Assembly (NCBI GenBank): GCA_003635315.1
Contig: PYJD01000029.1
Span: forward strand, 1 to 54,533
Direction: 5' to 3'
Length of the DNA stretch: 54,533 nt
Source of the DNA: Candidatus Poribacteria bacterium
GTDB taxonomy: Bacteria > Poribacteria > WGA-4E > WGA-3G
The notes beneath the pieces are model-generated. The model was given only the letters and a program-made list of their open reading frames with translations, had not been told where the DNA came from and did not search any database. Shown here in pieces: positions 6,965 to 13,494 of the stretch. Each line of letters begins with the position of its first letter. Within the stretch, counting starts at the first letter, position 1. The position numbers were made by a program, and so were the translations under genes.

Positions 6965-7065
6965 ACACAGGTCCAGACTCACTTCAAAGCACTTTAAATT
7001 GGGAGGTTTTAAAAAACCGACTAAAAAAACTTGAAAAACTAAAAATGGAGGACAACCATGAATAG
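6961..7065 (+). CDS. Small hypothetical protein, 34 residues
   Basis: It starts within the ATGA overlap at 6961 and encodes 34 residues rich in Lys, Leu and Glu, likely helical ('LKNRLKKLEKLKMEDN'). Its 3' end overlaps the start of the 290-residue protein (ATG 7058), whose GGAGG site lies inside this frame. Three ORFs in a row with overlapping ends suggest a coupled unit, but a frame this short could be chance. Confidence 0.3.
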   Translation: MNTGPDSLQSTLNWEVLKNRLKKLEKLKMEDNHE

Positions 7066-7930
7066 TAGAAGAATTTCAGAACTAAGGACAGAGATTTTTG
7101 AAGGCGCTTATAAAACCGATACTGACGAACTACATAAAGAAATTAAAAGAAAGTTCGATTACACCACCCCGGATATCGTTGTCAATGATGTTATCCAACT
7201 TATACAGGAGTACGCTATCAAAATTACGGGTTCAGATATACTCAAGAAATCTGAAGACGGCATTGACGAGGATACAATGCAAAATCTAAAGGATATTGTC
7301 CGGGACGAATTAAAGAAGTGTATATCCAATTTCATAACAGACCATCATCGGGAATGTATAGTCCGTTACCATGCCAGTGGACTTACAACATCAAAAGCCG
7401 TTACAACATTGATGAATGAAGATCCAATCCTAAATCGGTTGGCACAAGACGATGCTATGGGAATACAACCGCTTCGCACTGCCTTAATACCTCTTTTGTC
7501 ATATCTAAAGAAAGGTGCATCAGGATTTCCGAAAGGGAAATATGGAGTATTTTGGGATGAACAGCGTGAATGGAAAATTGGTGAATGCACTGAACAGCAA
7601 TTCGCCCATATTCCAGAACAAGTGGATCTTTTAGTCAATCATCTACAACGAATTCAAACCGTACTGGAAGACAGTGAGACCTCATCAAAACAGATACCTG
7701 CTCTCACGAACTCACTCACAAAAACACTCGACACTATCAATAGATTGACTGTTACTCACAACAGGAATCTAACTAAACCCAGTATTCTATCTGTTTTGGA
7801 GAGAATTACAAAAGCAATCACTTCAGATGAAGAACTTTCTGATAACCAGAACGATCCAGAAATCGTTGAAGCGGTAGAGAAATTACGCCTCGCAATTGAA
7901 CCACCAGAACAAAAAGCAATTACGGGATAA
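7058..7930 (+). CDS. Hypothetical protein, 290 residues
   Basis: I do not recognise this protein. It is soluble and mostly helical, with no signal peptide or membrane segment. Residues 130-185 form a Trp/Gly-containing segment ('GASGFPKGKYGVFWDEQREWKIGECTEQQF') that may be a folded core. Residues 185-285 look like a coiled coil or helical bundle ('HIPEQVDLLVNHLQRIQTVLEDS'). A good GGAGG site (7046-7051 region) precedes the ATG. It is transcribed from the conserved promoter block at 6681 together with the two small frames. Its place at the end of a defence-like island suggests an accessory role, but nothing in the sequence proves that. Confidence 0.6.
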   Translation: MNSRRISELRTEIFEGAYKTDTDELHKEIKRKFDYTTPDIVVNDVIQLIQEYAIKITGSDILKKSEDGIDEDTMQNLKDIVRDELKKCISNFITDHHRECIVRYHASGLTTSKAVTTLMNEDPILNRLAQDDAMGIQPLRTALIPLLSYLKKGASGFPKGKYGVFWDEQREWKIGECTEQQFAHIPEQVDLLVNHLQRIQTVLEDSETSSKQIPALTNSLTKTLDTINRLTVTHNRNLTKPSILSVLERITKAITSDEELSDNQNDPEIVEAVEKLRLAIEPPEQKAITG

Positions 7931-8095
7931 TTATCTAACAACTAATAATAACAGTTGTGAATATTTGGCGCAAAAACTGAAAGCAGAGAAATGACACAAA
8001 AATGAGAAAATTAGAAATTCTACTTTCTTCGATATAAAAGGTAATAAACCCAGTACAGTACTGGTCTGAAAGCCATAATTTTATCGAAATTAAAT
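7931..8095 (+). other. Non-coding stretch with perfect palindrome
   Basis: No gene is seen. It contains a perfect odd palindrome CCAGTAC-A-GTACTGG at 8050-8064, which could be an operator or the stem of a small hairpin. Confidence 0.45.
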
Positions 8096-8142
8096 GACAC
8101 ACGATGTGTCAAAAAGTGTAACATTTTCCCGTTTTTCGGCAC
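8096..8142 (+). ncRNA. Conserved hairpin element, copy 1 (pair with 47735-47781)
   Basis: The stem GACACA-cga-TGTGTC (8096-8110) is followed by a 32-base tail starting AAAAAGTGTAAC and containing GTTTTTCG. The element at 47735 has the same layout with stem CCTACA-aaa-TGTAGG and a tail matching at 28 of 32 bases. Three stem positions differ between copies and all three changes are compensated, so the pairing, not the sequence, is conserved. The element could be an RNA structure or a hairpin recognised in DNA. Its role is unknown. Confidence 0.5.
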
Positions 8143-8296
8143 TTTCAAAACCTATGGGTCGAAACAATTAAAATGAGGTTGACACACATAAAAAATTAAC
8201 GTTTGAGTAATTAGTAATACATCTCTCAAATGCGTAACGAGTATAAAATTACTTCGTTTTTTATCTTACCTATACTTAATATGACTGAAAACTATC

Positions 8297-8360
8297 TGTA
8301 GGTTGGGTTGAGGAACGATACCAACATGTAACTGGACATACAGGAATGTTGGGTTTCACA
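8297..8360 (+). repeat. Dispersed intergenic palindrome ('TGTAGGTTGGGTTGAGG')
   Basis: CTGTAGGTTGGGTTGAGG at 8297 and ATGTTGGGTTTCA at 8346 can pair in part. The same type of sequence, GTAGGTCGGGTAGAGG with AAACCCGACA, occurs at 44571-44602. It is probably a REP-like dispersed repeat. Confidence 0.45.
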
Positions 8361-8379
8361 ATCAAAAAATCAACGGTAT

Positions 8380-8466
8380 GAATGTCATTAAGACATTCCC
8401 TGGGTATGAAGGTCTTTTGACCTTCCGCGGGTGCAACCCCGCAGCATGCCATATGCGCATGCTGCG
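8380..8466 (+). promoter_or_regulatory. Run of four stem-loops upstream of smpB
   Basis: Consecutive perfect inverted repeats are seen: GAATGTC/GACATTC (8380-8398), GAAGGTC/GACCTTC (8408-8425), GCGGG/CCCGC (8427-8442) and CGCAGCATGC/GCATGCTGCG (8440-8466, loop CATATGC). The last two share bases 8440-8442 and therefore exclude one another, which is the arrangement of a switch. No U-run follows, so it is not a plain terminator. It could be an RNA regulator or a dispersed repeat. Confidence 0.5.
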
Positions 8467-8525
8467 TTGATTCCCTACAAAATAAACTGAAAACAAACAA
8501 CGAATCGCTACTATCTACAATTCGC

Positions 8526-8554
8526 TTGCATACGACAATTTTATATGTTAGAAT
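8526..8554 (+). promoter_or_regulatory. smpB: Promoter for smpB
   Basis: TTGCAT (8526-8531), a 17-base spacer and TAGAAT (8549-8554). Transcription would begin near 8561, four bases before the GTG at 8565, so a TTG start at 8526 would lie upstream of the transcript. Confidence 0.45.
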
Positions 8555-8564
8555 TAAACGCATT

Positions 8565-9029
8565 GTGAAAAAGAACAACAAAAAAACACAACAGAACCCT
8601 ACCATTACTGTCAATCGGAAAGCACGCTACGACTATCATTTGGGTGACCGATTTGAAGCAGGAATCGTATTACAGGGAACTGAGGTGAAAGCAATACGGA
8701 ACGGCCAGTTCAATCTCACGGATAGTTACGCACAAATAACAGATGGAGAGATATTTCTCATTGATGCGTTTATCGGATTATATGATCACGGTAATCGTGC
8801 AAATCATGAACCCAAACGCACGCGGAAACTGTTATTACATCGTAACGAAATAAAGAAACTCGAACGATCCGTACACTCAAAAGGGATGACGCTAATTCCA
8901 ACAAAGGCATATTTCGTAGGAAGCAATGTCAAGGTAGAATTAGCAGTCGCACAAGGTAAAAAACTATACGACAAGCGCGATAAAATAGATCGCGAACAGG
9001 CTACCCGAGAAATACGATCTTACACATAG
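8565..9029 (+). CDS. smpB: SsrA-binding protein SmpB
   Basis: A 154-residue SmpB, the partner of tmRNA that brings it to stalled ribosomes and fills the A-site in place of a codon-anticodon helix. Recognised blocks are 'TVNRKARYDY' at the start, 'FEAGIVLQGTEVKAIRNGQ', 'PKRTRKLLLHRNEIKKL', 'LIPTKAYFVG' and the basic C-terminal tail 'GKKLYDKRDKIDREQ'. The frame is open to a TTG at 8526, but family members begin about 12-15 residues before the NRKA block, and the promoter overlaps the earlier codons, so the GTG at 8565 is preferred. The tmRNA gene follows 18 bases downstream, the classic arrangement. Length and motifs are complete. Confidence 0.95.
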   Translation: MKKNNKKTQQNPTITVNRKARYDYHLGDRFEAGIVLQGTEVKAIRNGQFNLTDSYAQITDGEIFLIDAFIGLYDHGNRANHEPKRTRKLLLHRNEIKKLERSVHSKGMTLIPTKAYFVGSNVKVELAVAQGKKLYDKRDKIDREQATREIRSYT

Positions 9030-9047
9030 ATTTACAATACTTATTTC

Positions 9048-9398
9048 GGGGGTGACTTGGTTTCGACGGAGGTAATTGCGATACAGGTTGCATGTCGAGG
9101 TCTCCGCAGGCCTCGTAAAATAGGCGGAACAATTATAATTGCTGATCAAGAATTAGCATTAGCTGCTTAGCACAGCTACGCTTGGTTGATCTGCCTCCCG
9201 TCAGAGAGGCTAAAGCGTCGCAATACGGGATAGCGGTCTGGTTGTTCTCAAGGGACATTCCGCGAACATAAACTTGAGATAGCCATCTTTGAATCTTGCA
9301 CAGGGGAGTCTTAGAGGCAAAACATAAAGCCTGTGATAAGCATGTAGTAGCCTTTATCAATATACTTTCGGACGCGGGTTCAATTCCCGCCACCTCCA
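9048..9398 (+). ncRNA. ssrA: tmRNA (SsrA), one-piece, 351 nt
   Basis: The 5' end GGGGGTGACTTGGTTTCGACGG and 3' end GGGTTCAATTCCCGCC are the tRNA-like half. GGGGGUG (9048-9054) pairs with CACCUCC (9391-9397) as a 7-bp acceptor stem, with A9398 as discriminator. The next bases are TCA, so CCA is not encoded. By alignment to the E. coli UAGUC-GCA resume site, translation resumes at GGA (9126) after UAGGC and runs to the TAG at 9168-9170, giving the tag GTIIIADQELALAA. The tag ends in the usual LAA degradation signal. A TACAAT -10 box lies at 9033-9038. Confidence 0.96.
9126..9170 (+). other. ssrA: tmRNA tag reading frame (GTIIIADQELALAA)
   Basis: A 14-codon tag plus TAG stop inside the tmRNA. 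The resume codon was chosen by position after UAGGC and is therefore an inference. The C-terminal ALAA is certain and matches the ClpXP recognition end. Confidence 0.75.
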
Positions 9399-9532
9399 TC
9401 ATGATCCTGTACTGATCATTATCGGACAATACCTGTTCTGTAGGAGGAAACTCCGATCTTCGACTCTTTATTCGTATCGTAAACTGTTAGTTTGCGATAT
9501 TACGACTAACAACTAATTGGATAATACCGTAA

Positions 9533-9572
9533 TTCCGCCGATCGACACAACCAATAAACCGTCTATCGGCGG
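9533..9572. repeat. Inverted repeat between tmRNA and the PH-like gene
   Basis: TCCGCCGAT (9533-9541) and ATCGGCGGA (9564-9572) form a 9-bp stem around a 22-base loop. A smaller hairpin ATCGTAAACT-GTT-AGTTTGCGAT lies at 9475-9497. Either may end tmRNA transcription, though no U-run follows. Confidence 0.4.
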
Positions 9573-9613
9573 ATTTCATATTACACATTTTAATATCGCA
9601 AGGTGTAAGCACA

Positions 9614-10033
9614 ATGGTGGATTTCGGAAGTCTACCAAACCGCATACAACAGATCGCAAAAGCAGAATTACAACCCGATGAACAGATCTGCTTATGTGTT
9701 TTGGGACGTTCATCACTATTACATCCAGACTTTGTACTGATTACAAACCGACGCGTACTCATATTAGACGAAAAATATATGGGAAGCCTTGCGGTTTCCT
9801 ACGCAAATGTACGATGTAATCTCCCTTTTAGTGATATCAACACCGTAAATTTAGCAAGATTCTTAAAACATCGGATTTTAGGACAAGCACGACTGGAAAT
9901 AAACGTTAAACGGAACATGTACTGCATCGACAATATGAGCTACCGGGAGGCACGGCGCGCACATACCTTAATCGCACAACATATACAAAACGAAAATGGA
10001 CACATTCTGGACATACCTGACTGTACCACATAA
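9614..10033 (+). CDS. Hypothetical PH-like domain protein, 139 residues
   Basis: A 139-residue soluble protein with the block 'LHPDFVLITNRRVLILD', which resembles the start of bacterial PH-like (bPH) domains, where a strand 'l..TnrRlii' is typical. There is no signal peptide. The ribosome binding site AAGGTG at 9600 supports the ATG at 9614. The end overlaps the next gene by 38 bases, so the pair is co-translated. Partners in such pairs are often membrane proteins, as here. The exact function is unknown. Confidence 0.65.
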   Translation: MVDFGSLPNRIQQIAKAELQPDEQICLCVLGRSSLLHPDFVLITNRRVLILDEKYMGSLAVSYANVRCNLPFSDINTVNLARFLKHRILGQARLEINVKRNMYCIDNMSYREARRAHTLIAQHIQNENGHILDIPDCTT

Positions 10034-10622
10034 TATATGCTTTACACTACCAATAGTTATCGTATTTTTGTATGCGATTATTTGGCGGATTATCACCCTT
10101 ATTTGGCAAACGGAGGTTGATACAAAGTCCAAATCTCATGTATCCCCTATAGTAAGATTCTTGAATGCTGCTGAGTTATCCTTCAAGATTGTATTGATGA
10201 CATTGATGATTACATGGGGTTTTGCAGGATTAATAACTAATAAACTCTTGAACGTCGAAACCATTTTGAGTGGAAATTTTGCCTCATCCGTCATAATTGC
10301 ATTCATAACAAGTGTGATCGGAACGCGTTATCTCATGCTAACGTTTACAAGACTACTTTACAATACCGTTTCTGTTGATACATCTGATGATCCACAACTA
10401 CTCGGTTTACAAGGTAACGTAACCAGCGATTATATCACACAAAACCAAGGCACCGCACAAGTCGAGATGCCAGATGGACAAACAATAATTGTTAATTGCC
10501 GTGTTCAGACAGGGGTTCCAAATCCATCAGAAGGTGATAAAATTACCTTTATAGATTATGACCCAGTTGAACGGATCTTTGATGTAAAACCGGTAAAAAC
10601 GGAATCCGATCCATCTTTGTAG
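9996..10622 (+). CDS. YqiJ-like membrane protein with C-terminal OB-fold
   Basis: A 208-residue integral membrane protein. Hydrophobic segments lie at about residues 15-37, 63-82 and 91-118, followed by a soluble C-terminal domain (about 135-205). There, 'LQGNVTSDYITQNQGTAQVEMPDGQTIIVNCRV ... GDKITFIDYDPVERIFDV' has the pattern of the OB-fold of YqiJ/NfeD-like proteins, which accompany flotillins in other bacteria. No flotillin gene is nearby. The start overlaps the upstream gene, and no alternative in-frame start with a ribosome site is better. Confidence 0.65.
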   Translation: MDTFWTYLTVPHNICFTLPIVIVFLYAIIWRIITLIWQTEVDTKSKSHVSPIVRFLNAAELSFKIVLMTLMITWGFAGLITNKLLNVETILSGNFASSVIIAFITSVIGTRYLMLTFTRLLYNTVSVDTSDDPQLLGLQGNVTSDYITQNQGTAQVEMPDGQTIIVNCRVQTGVPNPSEGDKITFIDYDPVERIFDVKPVKTESDPSL

Positions 10623-10637
10623 AAGGGAAGGTCAGTT

Positions 10638-10883
10638 ATGGTGGAACTTATCGTTGACGGTGTCAAAACCGATAAAAATACGAAGTTGAAGCTCAAATCG
10701 GAGAGTGAAGAATACGACATCGATTCTCGACCGAGTGACGCAATCGCTCTCGCGCTCAGGTGTGATGTGCCAATCTATATTGATGAGGCTGTACTTGAAC
10801 AAAACGGATTTATGGCATCGGAAGTGAAGAAAAGCAAAGAAATGAATCTTGAACTTAGTATGGATTCATATGTAAAGGAGTAA
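10638..10883 (+). CDS. Truncated DUF151 (bifunctional nuclease) paralogue, 81 residues
   Basis: Residues 25-65 ('YDIDSRPSDAIALALRCDVPIYIDEAVLEQNGF') match the C-terminal core of the complete DUF151 protein encoded five bases downstream. The N-terminal half of the domain is missing and replaced by about 22 residues of unrelated or decayed sequence. The frame is intact, with an AAGGGAAGG region upstream, so it is probably translated. It is best read as a duplicated remnant, perhaps one that still forms dimers or trimers with the full-length protein. Confidence 0.7.
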   Translation: MVELIVDGVKTDKNTKLKLKSESEEYDIDSRPSDAIALALRCDVPIYIDEAVLEQNGFMASEVKKSKEMNLELSMDSYVKE

Positions 10884-10887
10884 TACC

Positions 10888-11382
10888 ATGGTTGAAGTGA
10901 AGATTGAAGTTCTTACCATTGATAGCAATACTGGCGCACCGGTCGTCATCCTAAAAGAAAAAGAAGGCGACTCTAAACGCATATTGCTAATATGGATCGG
11001 TGAATCGGAAGCATGGGCAATTGATAATCAACTAAAAAATGTCCCTATGCCACGACCAATGACACACGATCTACTCAAAAACCTTATTGACACTATTTCA
11101 GGTAAGGTACAATCTATCTGTGTTAACGCTTTTGAAAAAACTACCTTTTATGCAAAGGTAACACTTGAACTCAACGGGGAAGAATACGAAATCGATTCAC
11201 GACCCAGTGACGCCTTTGCGCTCGCACTCCGATGTGATGCTCCTATCTTTGTAGATGAGGATGTAATCGAAGAAAACGGTTTCCTTGAGGCAGAAGTCAA
11301 AAGAGAGAAAGACAAAGATGTTGATACCAAAGATATCTTAGAGAATCTTGATGACGATATTGTCAAAAACTACACCGTTTAG
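10888..11382 (+). CDS. Bifunctional nuclease family protein (DUF151)
   Basis: A 164-residue protein of the DUF151 family. 'VEVKIEVLTIDSNTGAPVVILKEKE' and 'RILLIWIGESEAWAI' form the N-terminal strands, and 'YEIDSRPSDAFALALRCDAPIFVDEDVI' (about residues 94-121) is the signature block. The family is widespread; plant and thermophile members have been reported to have DNase and RNase activity, but the bacterial role is unclear. A charged C-terminal tail (residues 135-160) is rich in Asp and Lys. It is co-transcribed with the truncated copy upstream. Confidence 0.85.
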   Translation: MVEVKIEVLTIDSNTGAPVVILKEKEGDSKRILLIWIGESEAWAIDNQLKNVPMPRPMTHDLLKNLIDTISGKVQSICVNAFEKTTFYAKVTLELNGEEYEIDSRPSDAFALALRCDAPIFVDEDVIEENGFLEAEVKREKDKDVDTKDILENLDDDIVKNYTV

Positions 11383-11472
11383 CCACAAGTTTGTGTGTCT
11401 GTTCGATTAAACCTACACGGTGAATACCTATTGATTCACCATTTTGCTTTTCCTTGTCGGTTCGGTTTCTAA

Positions 11473-11504
11473 CCACGGTTAATGCTATATAGCATTAACC
11501 GTGG
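11473..11504. terminator. Perfect 32-base palindrome after the DUF151 gene
   Basis: CCACGGTTAATGCTAT followed by its exact reverse complement, with no spacer. It could end transcription of the DUF151 operon as a long hairpin, but there is no U-run after it, so a role as protein-binding palindrome or cruciform is equally possible. Confidence 0.5.
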
Positions 11505-11568
11505 ATTCGTATCCTATGTTTTAATGAATCATTTTTATTCTGGTATGACAATCACCTGAAAGAGGTAG

Positions 11569-11684
11569 TAATACCCTTTCTGATATATAATGTCTCTCTT
11601 GTAGCATAAACTTTCCAGTTTGTGCTACATTTCACTTCATTTCTAACAATAGGTAATGTGACAAAAAATAATAGAAATGGTATA
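11569..11684. mobile_element. MITE-like element, copy A (116 bp)
   Basis: Left end TAATACCCTTTCT and right end AGAAATGGTATA form the terminal inverted repeat shared by six elements of the window; a TA target duplication is likely. Inside is a hairpin GTAGCATAAACT-TTCC-AGTTTGTGCTAC, also present twice in copy F. It ends 15 bases before the start of the methyltransferase gene. Confidence 0.65.
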
Positions 11685-11699
11685 AACACAAGGCAGAAA

Positions 11700-12614
11700 G
11701 TGAACTCAATTAGCAAAGATTCCATTCTTCATCACGGAAGTTGCTCGGATGCTTTGCATACCGACAACTTTGCTGAGAAAATAGACCTATCCTTTCTTGA
11801 TCCACCCTTCAATCAGGATAAAGCATATAATGCTTGGGACGACAACCTACCACCAGATGAGTATTGGGATTGGATGAGCGATATTTGTGCTAAGGTATAT
11901 GCGTTAACATCTGATGGTGGGTCGATTTATTTCATGCAACGGGAGAAGAATACAGAATATGTTCTCCGATGCTTAGCCGATACGGGGTGGACTTTTCAAA
12001 ATCTTATAATTTGGAAGAAGAAAACATCTGCCGTTCCTGGGATGAAACGTTTTGGAAAACACTACCAGATAATTGGGTTCGCTACGAAAGGTAAGCAACC
12101 ACGTGTATTTAATCGTCTACGCATTGACCCACCCTTACCAGCAGGATATAAACACGAACGGGAAAATGGAATGTATGTTACTGATGTTTGGGATGATATA
12201 CGTGAATTGACTTCAGGTTATTATGCAGGAGATGAAGCGTTACGGGATACAGAGGGAAATCGCTTACACAAACAGCAGACACCTATACAACTCCTACTTC
12301 GAATTATCCTTTCTTCAACACATCCTGGGGATGTCGTACTTGATCCGTTTGCAGGATCAGGGACAACATTGGTCGTTTCACAACAATTAGGTCGTAAATC
12401 AATTGGCGTTGAAATAGACGCAAACAATGTTGAAATCATTCAAAACAGATTCTCCCAACAGAGAAAAGCGGATGATGTCTCCCGTTTTGTTAAGGATTAC
12501 GTTTGTACACCAAACTTAGATGATATTTGGGGGGAATCTTCATTTACGAAATTATCAACTTGCTCCAATACGCCAACATCAGATCAGATGTCACTTTTCG
12601 AATCAAAAAGATAA
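11700..12614 (+). CDS. Type II DNA methyltransferase (beta class, N4-cytosine or N6-adenine)
   Basis: A 304-residue amino-methyltransferase. Motif IV 'DPPF' (about residue 33) comes before motif I 'DVVLDPFAGSGTT' (about 220-232), the order of the beta class. A 'NLIIWKKK' and a 'TPIQLLLRII' block lie between and around the target-recognition part. It protects self DNA by methylating the site cut by its partner, most likely the nuclease encoded directly downstream. The frame is open from 11622, but that part lies inside a MITE-like element; the GTG at 11700 has AAGG 6 bases upstream and gives a normal N-terminus. Target sequence and modified base cannot be read. Confidence 0.88.
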   Translation: MNSISKDSILHHGSCSDALHTDNFAEKIDLSFLDPPFNQDKAYNAWDDNLPPDEYWDWMSDICAKVYALTSDGGSIYFMQREKNTEYVLRCLADTGWTFQNLIIWKKKTSAVPGMKRFGKHYQIIGFATKGKQPRVFNRLRIDPPLPAGYKHERENGMYVTDVWDDIRELTSGYYAGDEALRDTEGNRLHKQQTPIQLLLRIILSSTHPGDVVLDPFAGSGTTLVVSQQLGRKSIGVEIDANNVEIIQNRFSQQRKADDVSRFVKDYVCTPNLDDIWGESSFTKLSTCSNTPTSDQMSLFESKR

Positions 12615-13472
12615 ATGGCATACTCAATCTATCACTTCTTTATTCATTTATGTCAAAAGAAATCGGAATTCCTTAGAGAAAATAAACTGGAGAATTTTCC
12701 ATTTGATGAACAAATGCTTTCTTGTATTAACAAGGGCAAATTTCCTGATTTAGCTGTTAAACTTAATAAGAACGATCTTCAGTTTACTGGTGGGGAATTG
12801 ATTGAACTCAAAGATAGCCAAAGTTATTCCGTTTCTTCATTTAATTCAACTATTCCAACCGGTGAAAAAGAAATAGAAAGACTAATGGAAGGTCAAGAAA
12901 ATACTATCCGAACGCAGATGGAAGAAGCAGGTAACAACATACTTTCTGTACCAATCCGACAAGTCTTCTATTTGATTCGGGGCAGAAAACAGTCAAATAT
13001 AAAAGTATGCTTGACACATGGGAAGTTTTTTGAAACTGTACCTGTTGAGACTCTAATATCAGAATCATTCGGACAAGCATTAGAGGAACGTCTAAATGAA
13101 ATTGGAGAATCTTTATCTGGATCAATGAGACACAAATTGTTAAGAATTTTCAGTGAACAGCATACTTTTAGTCGAACAAGAAATGTTGACGATGCCTCAG
13201 TAAGATTACGTTTTCGGATTATGACCGAAGTTAAAGCGGGGGCAAACATACTTAATCAAAATGAGTATACTCAGATAGGGCACAACACATTGAACTTTGC
13301 CGTACCTTGTCATGATGAATCAGAGAAAAACCGTGAACAAAATAAAATGAGAATTGCTGTTGAAGAAATGAATTGCTCTGAATTGTTTGATCAAATGGAG
13401 ATATTTAAACTCCAACATCTTTTTAACGGAGAATTTCTCATCTTTCAACTGAGTTTACCAAACATAGTTTAA
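12615..13472 (+). CDS. Probable cognate type II restriction endonuclease
   Basis: A 285-residue protein starting at the base after the methyltransferase stop. No close named enzyme is recognised, but residues 44-66 show a PD-(D/E)XK site: P44-D45 in 'KFPDLAVKL', then a strand 'GGELIELKD' with E64-x-K66. Position, size and this motif fit a restriction enzyme cutting the site protected by the upstream methyltransferase. Residues 160-205 contain a basic helix ('RHKLLRIF ... SRTRNVDDASVRLRFRI') that may contact DNA. Active-site assignment is by eye. Confidence 0.7.
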   Translation: MAYSIYHFFIHLCQKKSEFLRENKLENFPFDEQMLSCINKGKFPDLAVKLNKNDLQFTGGELIELKDSQSYSVSSFNSTIPTGEKEIERLMEGQENTIRTQMEEAGNNILSVPIRQVFYLIRGRKQSNIKVCLTHGKFFETVPVETLISESFGQALEERLNEIGESLSGSMRHKLLRIFSEQHTFSRTRNVDDASVRLRFRIMTEVKAGANILNQNEYTQIGHNTLNFAVPCHDESEKNREQNKMRIAVEEMNCSELFDQMEIFKLQHLFNGEFLIFQLSLPNIV

Positions 13473-13494
13473 TCAACCAGTATAGGAAACAATA

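Noticed and set aside
8276..8614. 112-residue minus-strand ORF over the smpB leader
   Set aside because: No recognisable protein features; it crosses the stem-loop run and the promoter of smpB.
11622..11699. N-terminal extension of the methyltransferase
   Set aside because: These bases belong to MITE copy A and the encoded residues do not resemble a methyltransferase N-terminus.
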